A stretch of DNA of 64,000 nt from Tenacibaculum pelagium (lineage in GTDB: Bacteria > Bacteroidota > Bacteroidia > Flavobacteriales > Flavobacteriaceae). Of the stretch, positions 35,432 through 44,741 are shown piece after piece; position 1 is the stretch's first letter; each line of letters opens with the position of its first letter. The translations under genes and the position numbers were made by a program. Under the pieces are notes generated by a model. It saw only the letters and a program-made list of their open reading frames with translations. It did no database searches and was not told the origin of the DNA. The stretch is from positions 34,217 through 98,216 of the forward strand of contig NZ_JACGLS010000007.1 in assembly GCF_014062345.1 (NCBI RefSeq), written 5' to 3'.

Positions 35432-37795
35432 ATGACTTTTTGGACTAAAATCGCAGGATTCATCTTACGAAACCGATATCTGGTATTAATTACCATAGCT
35501 GTTATTACTGGGCTTTTAGTTACTCAAATAAAATATATGCGCTTCTCATACACAGAAGCAAACCTATTACCTGCAAACCACGAGGTAAATATAGAATACA
35601 ACAAATTTTTAGAAATTTTTGGAGAAGAGGGTAATTTAATCATCCTTGGTGTAAAAGACACTACAATTTTTACGCCTCAAAAATTTAATCATTGGAACTC
35701 ATTAGTTAAGAGTTTTGATAGCTTACCAGAAATAGATTTTTCTGTTTCTATTGCTGATGTAAAACAGTTAAAGGCTGATCGAAAAACTCGTAAATTTATT
35801 GTAGAACCTTTATTTAAAGAACTTCCAAAAACAAATGAAGAAGTTCTTAAAATAAAAGAACAACTTTTTGACAAACTCCCTTTTTACGAAAATTTGCTTT
35901 ATAACGACAAAGGAACTTTACAAACAGCCATTTATCTTAATAAGGACATTGTAAACACCCCAACAAGAGCGAATTTCATCAATCAAATATTAATACCTAA
36001 AATTAAAGCTTTTGAAAAAGATAATGGTATGGATATTCGTGTTTCTGGAATGCCGTATATTCGAACTTTAAATTCTCAAAACATTACCAATGAAATGGGG
36101 ATTTTTGTAGTGGGAGCTTTATTAATAACTGCCATTATTTTCTTTTTCTTTTTCCGCTCATTTAGAGCAACTTTCATTACACTCCTAGTCGTTTGTATTG
36201 GAGTTGTTTGGGCTTTAGGTTTTATTGGATGGTTTAGATACGAGATTACTGTTTTATCTGCTTTAATACCTCCATTAATCATTGTTATTGGGGTACCCAA
36301 TGCTGTATTCTTAATTAACAAATACCAGCAGGAAATAAAGAAACATGGTAACCAAGCTAAGTCATTACAGCGTGTAATATCAAAAATTGGTAACGCTACT
36401 TTAATGACGAACATTACTACTGCATCTGGTTTTGCAACTTTTGTATTTGTAAAAAGTCAATTATTAAGAGAATTCGGAATTTTAGCTTCAGTAAATATTA
36501 TTAGCATATTTATTTTAGCTCTATTAATCATTCCGATTCTTTATAGTTTCATGCCTCTTCCTGAAAAGAAACATTTAAATCACTTAGAAAAAAAGTGGAT
36601 GGGAAATGTAGTTTCTTGGATGGAAAGAATGGTAAAAAAACAACGTATTTCAATATATATAACCACAGTTGTTGTTATTATATTAAGTATGATTGGATTA
36701 TTTCAAATTAGAGTTTCTGGTAGTTTAATCGAAGACATGCCTAAAGGAATGCAGTTTTACAAGGATATTAAGTTTTTCGAAACTGAGTTTGGTGGAATTA
36801 TGCCTTTAGAAATTTTAATTGATACTAAAAGAGAAAAAGGAGTAATGAAGCTTTCCACTTTAAAAAAGATGGAAAAGTTAAATGAAACTATTGAAAGTTT
36901 TCCAGAATTATCAAAACCAATTTCGGTAACAAACCTAGTTAAATACTCTAAACAAGCGTATTATAAAGGTAATCCAAAATATTATCAGCTACCTACGAGT
37001 CAAGAAAAAGCGCATATTTTTGCTTACACAAAAAATTCTGACAGTAATGCTGGTATGTTAAATAATTTTGTAGATAGCACAGGTCGTTATGCTCGTATCA
37101 CAACCTTTATGAAAGATATTGGTACTGATAAAATGGATATCATCCAAGATCGTTTACAAGCTGTTATAAAAAAGCAATTTCCAGAAGAAAGGTTTAATGT
37201 TTCTTTAACAGGTAAAGCATTGGTATTCTTAAAAGGAACGAATTACTTAATCAAAAACTTAGTTATTTCATTATCGCTTGCCATTTTATTGATTTCAATT
37301 TTTATGGCTTGGATGTTCCGTTCTTATAAAATGATTTTTATATCATTAATACCAAACATGCTGCCTTTATTAATTACTGCTGGATTAATGGGCTTCTTCG
37401 ATATTCCTATTAAACCTTCAACAATATTAGTATTTAGTATTGCTTTTGGTATTTCTGTTGATGACACTATTCACTTTTTGGCAAAATACAGGCAAGAATT
37501 ACTTGCTAATAACTGGAAAATTAAGCCTGCAGTATATTCTGCACTTCAAGAAACTGGAGTAAGTATGTTTTATACTTCTATCGTATTATTCTTTGGATTC
37601 TTAGTTTTTACCGTTTCTAGCTTCGGTGGTACTATTGCTTTAGGTGGATTAGTTTCTGTAACCTTATTATTAGCTATGGTTTCAAACTTATTATTGTTAC
37701 CTTCTCTTCTACTTTCATTTGAGAAAAAAATTGCTAATAAAAAAGTACTAAAAGAAACTAAATTTAAAATCTTACCTCCAAAAGAAGATAAGTAG
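35432..37795 (+). CDS. RND superfamily / MMPL-type transporter
   Basis: A 787-residue integral membrane protein with the RND double repeat: helix 1 (about 10-30), a large periplasmic loop, five helices (215-370, with the sterol-sensing-like VVCIGVVWALGFIGW and ALIPPLIIVIGVPNAVFLINKYQQE), then a second half of the same build (400-770, IAFGISVDDTIHFLAKYRQE). The shared D-D/N in the fourth and tenth helix regions is consistent with proton coupling. Members export lipids, hopanoids or siderophores; substrate unknown here. No partner membrane-fusion gene is adjacent. Confidence 0.9.
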   Translation: MTFWTKIAGFILRNRYLVLITIAVITGLLVTQIKYMRFSYTEANLLPANHEVNIEYNKFLEIFGEEGNLIILGVKDTTIFTPQKFNHWNSLVKSFDSLPEIDFSVSIADVKQLKADRKTRKFIVEPLFKELPKTNEEVLKIKEQLFDKLPFYENLLYNDKGTLQTAIYLNKDIVNTPTRANFINQILIPKIKAFEKDNGMDIRVSGMPYIRTLNSQNITNEMGIFVVGALLITAIIFFFFFRSFRATFITLLVVCIGVVWALGFIGWFRYEITVLSALIPPLIIVIGVPNAVFLINKYQQEIKKHGNQAKSLQRVISKIGNATLMTNITTASGFATFVFVKSQLLREFGILASVNIISIFILALLIIPILYSFMPLPEKKHLNHLEKKWMGNVVSWMERMVKKQRISIYITTVVVIILSMIGLFQIRVSGSLIEDMPKGMQFYKDIKFFETEFGGIMPLEILIDTKREKGVMKLSTLKKMEKLNETIESFPELSKPISVTNLVKYSKQAYYKGNPKYYQLPTSQEKAHIFAYTKNSDSNAGMLNNFVDSTGRYARITTFMKDIGTDKMDIIQDRLQAVIKKQFPEERFNVSLTGKALVFLKGTNYLIKNLVISLSLAILLISIFMAWMFRSYKMIFISLIPNMLPLLITAGLMGFFDIPIKPSTILVFSIAFGISVDDTIHFLAKYRQELLANNWKIKPAVYSALQETGVSMFYTSIVLFFGFLVFTVSSFGGTIALGGLVSVTLLLAMVSNLLLLPSLLLSFEKKIANKKVLKETKFKILPPKEDK

Positions 37796-37813
37796 TATTC
37801 TTATATTTCTTCG

Positions 37814-37844
37814 TTGCCCAATTAACATCAAAAAAGTATCTTTG
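37814..37844 (+). promoter_or_regulatory. Promoter of asnS
   Basis: TTG (37814-37816), 20-nt spacer, TATCTTTG (37837-37844). Start expected about 20 nt before the ATG at 37870. Confidence 0.8.
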
Positions 37845-37869
37845 CTTGATTTTATTGAAGATATAAGAG

Positions 37870-39303
37870 ATGAAAAGAAGTAGCGTTAAAGAACTATTAC
37901 AGTCGGATAAATTTTTACAAGAAGTCCACCTTAAAGGATGGGTAAGAACTTTTAGAAGCAATCGTTTTATTGCTTTAAATGACGGTTCTACTATTAAAAA
38001 TATTCAATGTGTAGTAGATTTCGAAAACACAGATGAAGATTTATTAAAAAGAATAACAACTAGTGCTGCTGTCAGCATTACTGGAACTTTAGTTGAAAGT
38101 CAAGGTAAAGGACAAACTGTAGAAATAAAAGTTACGAATTTAGAAATATTAGGAGATTCTAATCCTGATGAATATCCTATTCAACCTAAAAAACACAGTT
38201 TAGAGTTTTTACGTGAAAATGCGCATTTACGTGTAAGAACGAATACATTCAGTGCTGTGATGCGTGTACGTTCGGCATTATCTTTTGCTGTGCATCAGTA
38301 TTTTCAAAAAAATGGATTTTACTATGTAAACACTCCTATCATTACTGGATCTGATGCTGAAGGTGCTGGAGAAATGTTTCACGTTACGAATTTCGAAGCA
38401 AATAAAGCTCCGCTAAACGAAGAGGGAAATGTAGATTATACGCAAGATTTCTTTGGAAAAGAAACCAACTTAACGGTTTCTGGTCAATTAGAAGCTGAGA
38501 CTTATGCCATGGCATTAGGTAAAGTATATACTTTCGGACCTACTTTTAGAGCTGAGAACTCAAATACTACACGCCACTTAGCAGAATTTTGGATGATTGA
38601 ACCTGAGGTTGCATTTAACGATTTAGATGCGAATATGGATTTATCAGAAGATTTTATCAAAGATGTTTTACAATATGTCTTAGACAACTGTAAAGATGAT
38701 TTAGAATTCTTAGATAATCGTTTAGCACAAGAGGAAAAAACAAAACCTCAAGCACAAAGAAGTGAAATGGGCTTAATTGAAAAATTAAAGTTTGTTGCTG
38801 AAAATAACTTTAAGAGAGTTTCTTATACAGAGGCGATAGACATTTTACGTAATTCTAAACCTAATAAAAAGAAAAAATTCCAATTCCCTGTTAACGAATG
38901 GGGAGTTGATTTACAATCTGAACACGAGCGTTATTTAGTAGAAAAACACTTTAAGTGCCCAGTAATCTTATTTGATTATCCTGCAAATATTAAAGCATTT
39001 TACATGCGTTTAAACGACGATGGAAAAACTGTTCGCGCAATGGACGTATTATTCCCTGGAATTGGTGAAATGGTTGGGGGTTCTCAAAGAGAAGAACGTT
39101 TAGATGTTTTAAAAACTAAAATGGCTGAATTAAATATTGAAGAAGAAGAATTATGGTGGTATTTAGACACTCGTAAATTCGGAACTGCAGTACATTCAGG
39201 ATTTGGTTTAGGTTTTGAACGTTTAGTGTTATTTACAACTGGAATGAGTAATATTCGTGATGTTATTCCTTTTCCAAGAACACCACAAAACGCAGAGTTC
39301 TAA
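37870..39303 (+). CDS. asnS: Asparagine--tRNA ligase
   Basis: A 477-residue class IIb synthetase: N-terminal OB-fold anticodon-binding domain ([23 protein letters not shown]), then the catalytic core with motif 2 ([27 protein letters not shown]) and motif 3 ([29 protein letters not shown]). The AsnRS-specific [11 protein letters not shown] and the HLAEFWM context separate it from AspRS. Has its own promoter and terminator. Confidence 0.97.
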   Translation: MKRSSVKELLQSDKFLQEVHLKGWVRTFRSNRFIALNDGSTIKNIQCVVDFENTDEDLLKRITTSAAVSITGTLVESQGKGQTVEIKVTNLEILGDSNPDEYPIQPKKHSLEFLRENAHLRVRTNTFSAVMRVRSALSFAVHQYFQKNGFYYVNTPIITGSDAEGAGEMFHVTNFEANKAPLNEEGNVDYTQDFFGKETNLTVSGQLEAETYAMALGKVYTFGPTFRAENSNTTRHLAEFWMIEPEVAFNDLDANMDLSEDFIKDVLQYVLDNCKDDLEFLDNRLAQEEKTKPQAQRSEMGLIEKLKFVAENNFKRVSYTEAIDILRNSKPNKKKKFQFPVNEWGVDLQSEHERYLVEKHFKCPVILFDYPANIKAFYMRLNDDGKTVRAMDVLFPGIGEMVGGSQREERLDVLKTKMAELNIEEEELWWYLDTRKFGTAVHSGFGLGFERLVLFTTGMSNIRDVIPFPRTPQNAEF

Positions 39304-39328
39304 AAAAATCATAAAACTTATAATTATC

Positions 39329-39362
39329 AATCGTCATTCCTCAAAGAATGGCGATTTTTTTT
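39329..39362 (+). terminator. Terminator of asnS
   Basis: AATCGTCATTC / GAATGGCGATT stem (one G-T pair), 6-nt loop, then T8. An ATG within the stem (39348) opens the rpoN frame 13 codons early but is not a credible start. Confidence 0.85.
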
Positions 39363-39373
39363 ATCCTATTTCA

Positions 39374-39381
39374 TATATTTG
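39374..39381 (+). promoter_or_regulatory. -7 box for rpoN, possibly leaderless
   Basis: TATATTTG ends five bases before the rpoN ATG at 39387, so transcription would start at or next to the start codon. Confidence 0.5.
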
Positions 39382-39386
39382 TAAAT

Positions 39387-40847
39387 ATGCTAAAACAAAG
39401 TTTACATCACAAATTACTTCAGAAATTATCTCCTCAACAAATTCAGTTGATGAAGCTAATTCAATTGCCAACACAAGCTTTTGAAGAACGTTTAAAACAA
39501 GAAATTGAGGAAAATCCTGCATTAGATACTGGTAAAGAAGAACCAGAAAACTTTGAGGACACACTAACTAATGAATCAGATCATGATGATGCAAATGAAA
39601 AGATTGAAGCTGATGACATTAATATTGATGAATATTTAAGCGACGACGAATACCCGAGTTATAAAACGCAAGCAAATAATTATTCTGCTGACGATGACGA
39701 CAAACAAGTTCCTTATGCAGCAGGAACCACCTTTCATCAATCACTAAAAAATCAATTAAGTACTTTTAGAATAGATGAAGAAGAAAAAGCTATTGCTGAG
39801 TTTTTAGTTGGTAGCATTGATGATAGCGGATATATTCGTAGAGAAATAATTGACTTAGTTGATGATTTAGCATTTACTCAGAACGTTTTTACTACTGAAG
39901 AGAAAGTAGAGAGTGTTTTAAAAAATGTTGTTCAAAGGTTAGACCCTATCGGTGTAGGTGCTTTAGATTTAAAGCAATGTTTAATCATTCAATTAAAATC
40001 TAAACCAGAGAAAGAAAGTAGGGATTTAGCGATAAGAGTTTTAGATGAGGCCTTTGATCATTTTGTGAAAAAGCATTACAAAAAGCTTCTTGAAAAATTC
40101 GATATTAATGAAGAAAAATTAAAAGAAGTTATTACCGAAATAGGGAAACTAAATCCGAAACCTGGAAGTTCTTATGCTGGTAATAACAAAATAGCCGAAC
40201 AAATAGTTCCTGACTTCTCTATTAAAATTATTGATGGTGTTTTAGAGTTAACTCTAAACTCTCGAAATGCTCCAGAACTACATGTTTCCCGTGAGTACAA
40301 CAACATGCTTAAGGGTTATAGCGACTCTAAAGAAAAAAGCAAGAGTCAGAAAGATGCTGTAATGTTCATCAAACAAAAATTAGATGCTGCTAAGTGGTTT
40401 ATCGACGCTATTAAACAACGTCAACAAACGCTGTTAATAACCATGAATGCGATTATGCATCGTCAAGAAGAGTATTTTTTAACTGGTGATGAACGTAAGT
40501 TAAAACCAATGATTTTAAAAGATATTGCAGACGAAATTAACATGGATGTTTCTACAGTATCTAGGGTTGCAAACAGCAAGTATGTATCTACACCTTACGG
40601 AACAAAATTGATTAAAGAGTTTTTCTCTGAATCAATGAAAAACGATCAAGGTGAAGATGTTTCTACTCGAGAGATTAAAAAAATACTAGAAACCGTTATA
40701 AAAGAAGAGGATAAAAGAAAACCTTTAACAGACGAAAAGTTATCTAAAATATTAAAGGAAAAAGGATATCCTATTGCAAGGAGAACAGTTGCAAAGTATC
40801 GTGAGCAATTAGATATTCCTGTTGCTAGATTACGTAAAGAAATTTAA
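39387..40847 (+). CDS. rpoN: RNA polymerase sigma-54 factor
   Basis: A 486-residue sigma-54. Region I (MLKQSLHHKLLQKLSPQQIQLMKLIQLP), an acidic region II (about 50-120, EDTLTNESDHDDANEKIEADD), the core-binding domain, and region III with the helix-turn-helix and the RpoN box variant IARRTVAKYREQL are all present. It needs AAA+ activators (bEBPs); none is encoded in the window. The ATG at 39387 gives the family start; the longer frame from 39348 begins inside the asnS terminator. Its stop overlaps the next ATG by one base. Confidence 0.95.
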   Translation: MLKQSLHHKLLQKLSPQQIQLMKLIQLPTQAFEERLKQEIEENPALDTGKEEPENFEDTLTNESDHDDANEKIEADDINIDEYLSDDEYPSYKTQANNYSADDDDKQVPYAAGTTFHQSLKNQLSTFRIDEEEKAIAEFLVGSIDDSGYIRREIIDLVDDLAFTQNVFTTEEKVESVLKNVVQRLDPIGVGALDLKQCLIIQLKSKPEKESRDLAIRVLDEAFDHFVKKHYKKLLEKFDINEEKLKEVITEIGKLNPKPGSSYAGNNKIAEQIVPDFSIKIIDGVLELTLNSRNAPELHVSREYNNMLKGYSDSKEKSKSQKDAVMFIKQKLDAAKWFIDAIKQRQQTLLITMNAIMHRQEEYFLTGDERKLKPMILKDIADEINMDVSTVSRVANSKYVSTPYGTKLIKEFFSESMKNDQGEDVSTREIKKILETVIKEEDKRKPLTDEKLSKILKEKGYPIARRTVAKYREQLDIPVARLRKEI

Positions 40848-41446
40848 TGCGTTGGCATAAATTCATATCTACTGTTTTACATCCAATTGTTATGCCTACA
40901 ATTGGCATCTTAATCTATTTTATTTTTACACCTGTTTATTTAAGCCGTAAACAGCAACTTAGCTTGTTAGCTGTAGTTTTTATTGCAACTTATATCATTC
41001 CTTTATTGCTTTTAATCTTGTTAAAATCTATTGGATATATAAAATCTTTTCAAGCGCATACTATTAATGAGCGCAGATTACCCATTTTTTTTATGATGAC
41101 ACTTCTATTTGTGTTAGGTAAATTTTTCTCTGAGATAAGTACTATAAAGGAATTGAGCTATTTGTTTTTTGGTGTAGTTTTCGGTCTTGGTATTATATAC
41201 CTTCTTTTCTTAGCTAAAATAAAAGCTAGCCTACATTTATTATCAATTGGGTCTGCAATTGGTTTTTTCTTATTATTTCAACAACTTCAAAGTATAAACA
41301 CTTTACCTGTAGTTATCACCTTAATATTCCTTTCAGGCTTATTAGCAAGCTCTAGATTGCATTTAAAAGCCCATACCGCAAAAGAAGTTTATATTGGTTT
41401 TTTTATTGGCGTTTGCTGTCCTTTTTTAGCTTATTATATTTTATAA
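40847..41446 (+). CDS. Divergent PAP2-like membrane protein
   Basis: A 199-residue protein with about six membrane helices. Faint traces of the three phosphatidic acid phosphatase motifs are seen: K-x-INERRLP (about 66-79; cf. K-x6-RP), SLHLLSIG (cf. PSGH) and SRLHLKAHTAKE (cf. SR-x5-H-x3-D, with E for D). It may be a real but divergent lipid phosphatase or a non-catalytic relative. ATG shares a base with the rpoN stop, so it is coupled to rpoN. The 3' end overlaps the convergent barrel gene by six bases. Confidence 0.65.
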   Translation: MRWHKFISTVLHPIVMPTIGILIYFIFTPVYLSRKQQLSLLAVVFIATYIIPLLLLILLKSIGYIKSFQAHTINERRLPIFFMMTLLFVLGKFFSEISTIKELSYLFFGVVFGLGIIYLLFLAKIKASLHLLSIGSAIGFFLLFQQLQSINTLPVVITLIFLSGLLASSRLHLKAHTAKEVYIGFFIGVCCPFLAYYIL

Positions 41447-42112
41447 TAAATAGAAACTTAGCCCGAAACGCAATATCTTAGTGTCTATAGGATTTCCATT
41501 TATTGATGCATTTTTAAAAAGTGGGCTTAAACCGTAATAAACATGAAAGTTAAAAGTTCCATATCCAGCCGACATAATTAACCCTGTTTGCCATTTATTA
41601 TATTCAGTAATATTATTGATACTTACCGACGTATTATTATCTGTATAAGAAAATGTATTACTTAAGTTATAACTCAGTTTTAGACCTGCATAAAATCGCC
41701 AAAACGAATAAGTATTTACAGTAGAAGATCGCCACCTGAACTGAATAGGCATTTCTAGGTTATTCAGTTTTATTTTGTTTGATGCGATATCGCTGCCAGA
41801 TTCAAAGCTATTTAATGTACCTTCTACAACCTTTAAATTATGATTAAAAGAATCAAAACTATAACCTAAACCCAACCCTACAGCTATTTTTCCGTTCTTT
41901 TTAAGCGGAATATCTTTGATATACCCTCCAGAAAAACCATATGAAAATCCGCTTCGATTAATAATACTTGGCTGATTATTTAAAACATTATACGTTACAT
42001 TTATATATAATTGATCTTCCCAATATTTATCTCCTACTTGTAGTGAATCTTTCTGTGCTTGAATATTAAGCATAGAAAATAACATGAAAAAAGTTATAAA
42101 ATATTTCATCAT
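41441..42112 (-). CDS. Outer-membrane beta-barrel protein (PorT-like)
   Basis: A 223-residue exported protein: signal peptide (1-19, NIQAQ), then a small porin-like barrel with alternating aromatic strands (YGFSGGYIKDIPL, KIAVGLGLGYSF, FWRFYAGLKLSYNL, ILRFGLSFYLL). It resembles the PorT/outer membrane protein beta-barrel families of Bacteroidota, but I cannot say it is the PorT secretion protein. ATG at 42112 or 42109 (MMK). Transcribed downstream of, but separated by a terminator from, the exb cluster. Confidence 0.75.
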   Translation of the reverse strand: MMKYFITFFMLFSMLNIQAQKDSLQVGDKYWEDQLYINVTYNVLNNQPSIINRSGFSYGFSGGYIKDIPLKKNGKIAVGLGLGYSFDSFNHNLKVVEGTLNSFESGSDIASNKIKLNNLEMPIQFRWRSSTVNTYSFWRFYAGLKLSYNLSNTFSYTDNNTSVSINNITEYNKWQTGLIMSAGYGTFNFHVYYGLSPLFKNASINGNPIDTKILRFGLSFYLL

Positions 42113-42146
42113 AATTAACTAACGTTAAATATAGTTTATTTTGTAT

Positions 42147-42180
42147 AAAAAAAGAGCAATCATTATGATTGCTCTTTTTA
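42147..42180 (-). terminator. Terminator of the exb cluster
   Basis: AAAAAGAGCAATCAT / ATGATTGCTCTTTTT, a near-perfect stem with A and T runs on both sides, between the last exbD gene and the barrel gene. Confidence 0.88.
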
Positions 42181-42197
42181 ATAATATTTAAAAGTAA

Positions 42198-42668
42198 TTA
42201 CTTACTAATTTCACTCGCTTTATGCGTAGATAAACTTAATTTAAGAGCATTTACATCTCTTAACTTTTCACGAATATCAGCTAATGTACCAACACTCGAT
42301 TCTTTATCTGCCTTAATAGATGTTGTCATGAAAGGAATGTCACCTTCAGCTTGATTTCCTCTTTCAATAAATATAAAAGCAGGTACATCATCTGGTGTAG
42401 CAATCTTATCATTTAACTGTATTCTATTATAAGTAGTACCATATTTAGGATCTTTGGCTTTACCAACATAAATTGTACTAACTAAACTTTTACGTTCTAA
42501 CTTCTTTACTTCAGATGCACTTGGTAAACGAGGAGACTCAACTTGTAGGTCAGTTTCTCTCATTACCGTCGTTACCATGAAGAAGAATAATAACATAAAA
42601 ACAATATCAGGTAGTGAAGACGTGTTCACCGCTGGCATCTCTTTTTTCTTCTTTTTAAATTTAGACAT
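42198..42668 (-). CDS. exbD: ExbD/TolR family protein (second)
   Basis: A 156-residue ExbD-type protein: cytosolic N-terminus rich in Lys, one membrane helix (about 18-36) with the family core LPDIVFMLLFFFMV including the proton-relay Asp, then a periplasmic domain with ADKESSVGTLADIREKLRDVNAL. With ExbB it forms the proton-driven motor that energises TonB-dependent transport. It follows the first exbD after 18 nt. Confidence 0.92.
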   Translation of the reverse strand: MSKFKKKKKEMPAVNTSSLPDIVFMLLFFFMVTTVMRETDLQVESPRLPSASEVKKLERKSLVSTIYVGKAKDPKYGTTYNRIQLNDKIATPDDVPAFIFIERGNQAEGDIPFMTTSIKADKESSVGTLADIREKLRDVNALKLSLSTHKASEISK

Positions 42669-42686
42669 ACTTAAATTGTTTTAATA

Positions 42687-43313
42687 CTATTGAACATCAG
42701 TTGGTTCAGAATCAGATATAATTTGAGGATAACTCGATTTAATATCTAAAACTTTCTTTCTTAATGCTTCATCTTTTCTTCCACTATCTTTAAAAGCTTG
42801 ATCTAATTCAGTAAAGCTAATACCGTATTTCTCTTGGCTTAGTCTATTACGTAATTCAGCGTATGCTTTTAACAACTCGTTTTGAACAGCTACATATACT
42901 CCAAACTCAGTACCTCTATCACTTTCTACAGCAATAATTGCTTTATTTGGATGATCTGAAGAAGCTGGATCTTTAGCTCCCTTACAATAATCGCAAGGAG
43001 CTCCTGCTTCTTTATCTGGCATTGGGTTACCAACACCTCCACCGTTATCTATAAATTTGATAGCAGCTTCTTTCAAATCTTTTAACTCCATAACAGCATC
43101 CTCTACGAATAAATCGTTATTACTGTTAATACTAATTTGAAAAATGTTCTTCTCTTTTACAATTGGTGGTTTAACTTCTGTTTTTTCAGCTAGCTTTTTA
43201 GGGATACCTGAATCAACATCCATTGTAGTTGTTACTAGGAAAAAGATAAGTAGCAAGAATGCAATATCTGCCATCGAACCTGCATTAATTTCTGGGTTTT
43301 CTCTTCTTGCCAT
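42687..43313 (-). CDS. exbD: ExbD/TolR family protein with CxxC insert
   Basis: A 208-residue ExbD-type protein. The membrane helix has the normal INAGSMADIAFLLLIFFLVTTTMD with the relay Asp. Compared with its neighbour the periplasmic part is longer and includes GAPCDYCKGAKDPASSDHPN (about residues 104-123), with a CxxC pair that may form a disulfide or bind metal, followed by the usual VESDRGTEFGVYVAVQNELLKAYAELRNRL. The two exbD genes in tandem are usual for Bacteroidota, where one may pair with each ExbB subunit state. Confidence 0.9.
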   Translation of the reverse strand: MARRENPEINAGSMADIAFLLLIFFLVTTTMDVDSGIPKKLAEKTEVKPPIVKEKNIFQISINSNNDLFVEDAVMELKDLKEAAIKFIDNGGGVGNPMPDKEAGAPCDYCKGAKDPASSDHPNKAIIAVESDRGTEFGVYVAVQNELLKAYAELRNRLSQEKYGISFTELDQAFKDSGRKDEALRKKVLDIKSSYPQIISDSEPTDVQ

Positions 43314-43319
43314 AATAAC

Positions 43320-43757
43320 TTACGATTTAACGATTCCTTTTAATAAATCCCAAACAAAAAACACACTAGCAATAGCTCCTAAGATCATGCTAAAAGTAAT
43401 TCCTGTTCCTACCCATTTAGAAGTACTACCTGCAGCTACTAATTCAGCTCCATCAGCTCCCATTACTTGTCCGTTTGAAGACATAAAATAAGAAACTAAG
43501 AAAAGTACACCTAATGCTAATACACCTAGTAATGCTTTTTTAAGAGCAGCTGGATTTTTAAACATCCCTAATAAAGATGCTACAACAGCTACTACAACTA
43601 CGGCGATTAATAACCAATATGAATAAGTTACTAACGGAGAAACAGCATCAGAAAGCGCTTGCTTATCTTCTATATCTATTCTTGTAACGTTTACAAATAA
43701 CCCAATACCAATAAGTGATATCGCTGTTATAAGCAATGTTAATATTTTATTATTCAT
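43320..43757 (-). CDS. Membrane protein of the exb cluster
   Basis: A 145-residue protein with four predicted helices (about 5-22, 48-65, 75-92, 118-140). No family recognised beyond a resemblance to other uncharacterised proteins placed between exbB and exbD in flavobacteria. Gaps to neighbours are 9 and 6 nt, so it is part of the operon and probably an accessory of the proton channel. Confidence 0.7.
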   Translation of the reverse strand: MNNKILTLLITAISLIGIGLFVNVTRIDIEDKQALSDAVSPLVTYSYWLLIAVVVVAVVASLLGMFKNPAALKKALLGVLALGVLFLVSYFMSSNGQVMGADGAELVAAGSTSKWVGTGITFSMILGAIASVFFVWDLLKGIVKS

Positions 43758-43766
43758 ACTGTTTTA

Positions 43767-44486
43767 TTATTTTTTATACTTAGCTAATAAGTCAATTAAA
43801 GAAATTGACGCATCTTCCATGTTGTTTACAATACTATCAATTTTAGAAACGATATAGTTGTAAAAAATCTGTAAGATAATTGCTACAACAAGACCAAATA
43901 CTGTTGTTAAAAGTGCAATTTTAATACCACCTGCTACTACCGCTGGAGAAATATCGTTTGCAACAGCAATCTTATCAAATGCCTCAATCATACCAATTAC
44001 AGTACCCATAAATCCTAACATTGGCGCTAATGCGATAAATAAAGATAACCAAGAAACGTTTTTCTCTAATAATCCCATTTGAACTCCACCGTAACCTACT
44101 ACAGCTTTTTCAGCAGCCTCTAAACCTTCGTCAGCTCTTTCTAAACCTTGGTAAAAGATAGAAGCAACAGGTCCTTTTGTATTTCTACAAACTTCTTTAG
44201 CAGCCTCAACACCACCAGAACTTAAAGCATCATCAACACTAGCTACTAATTTCTTAGTGTTAGTTGTTGCCATGTTTAAATAAATAATTCTTTCAATTGC
44301 GATAGCTAAACCTAAGATTAAAGCTACTAATACAATCCCCATAAATTTAGGATCCCCTTCAATAAAACGTTGTTTTAATTCTTGGTGAAAAGTTTTATCA
44401 GCTTCAGCTGCTTGAGCATAAGTTGACTGAACAGCTCCTAAAAACATAAATCCTGTAACAGTTAGGATATTTACTACTTTTTTCAT
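43767..44486 (-). CDS. exbB: MotA/TolQ/ExbB proton channel protein
   Basis: A 239-residue ExbB/TolQ protein: signal-like first helix (about 5-25), a helix at 48-68, a cytosolic loop, and the pore pair FIALAPMLGFMGTVIGMIEAF and GGIKIALLTTVFGLVVAIILQIFYNYI with conserved Thr and Pro. First gene of the operon exbB-unknown-exbD-exbD. The N-terminal FFLGAVQSTYAQAAEAD part suggests that the first segment may be cleaved, as seen in other Bacteroidota ExbB proteins. Confidence 0.93.
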   Translation of the reverse strand: MKKVVNILTVTGFMFLGAVQSTYAQAAEADKTFHQELKQRFIEGDPKFMGIVLVALILGLAIAIERIIYLNMATTNTKKLVASVDDALSSGGVEAAKEVCRNTKGPVASIFYQGLERADEGLEAAEKAVVGYGGVQMGLLEKNVSWLSLFIALAPMLGFMGTVIGMIEAFDKIAVANDISPAVVAGGIKIALLTTVFGLVVAIILQIFYNYIVSKIDSIVNNMEDASISLIDLLAKYKK

Positions 44487-44741
44487 TTTGTTATAATTAA
44501 TTTTAAATAGTTAACGGGTTAAAAATACAAATTTTACTATGAAATACTTAATTTTTTATCAATAAGTAATTCTTTACTTGCACTTATTACACTTTTTTAT
44601 TTTTTCAGAGTGCCAAGTAACAAAAAAATGTTGGGACATTAAAAAAAAACTATGGTATTTATACACTCACAGCTTTTTTTTATTCTTTCTTCTACTTATT
44701 CAAGTAGTTATATGGGGTAAATTTAACGATAAATTTACAAA
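44487..44741. other. Intergenic region upstream of exbB
   Basis: A 255-base AT-rich gap downstream of the asparaginase gene and upstream of exbB (both minus strand). It holds inverted repeats CTACTT/AAGTAG (44692-44707) and GTAAATTTA/TAAATTTAC (44717-44738, loop ACGA). These may end asparaginase transcription, but no T-run follows. I see no TAnnTTTG box for exbB and no coding sequence. Confidence 0.5.

Noticed and set aside
39348..39386. ATG start adding 13 residues to rpoN
   Set aside because: It lies within the asnS terminator stem; sigma-54 region I begins at the ATG at 39387.
41441..42112. PorT secretion protein
   Set aside because: It is a small barrel of the same broad class, but I cannot see features that single out PorT; called only as barrel protein.
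42687..44486. Gliding motor genes (gldL/gldM)
   Set aside because: The proteins have the sizes and helices of ExbB and ExbD, with no GldM-type large periplasmic domain.
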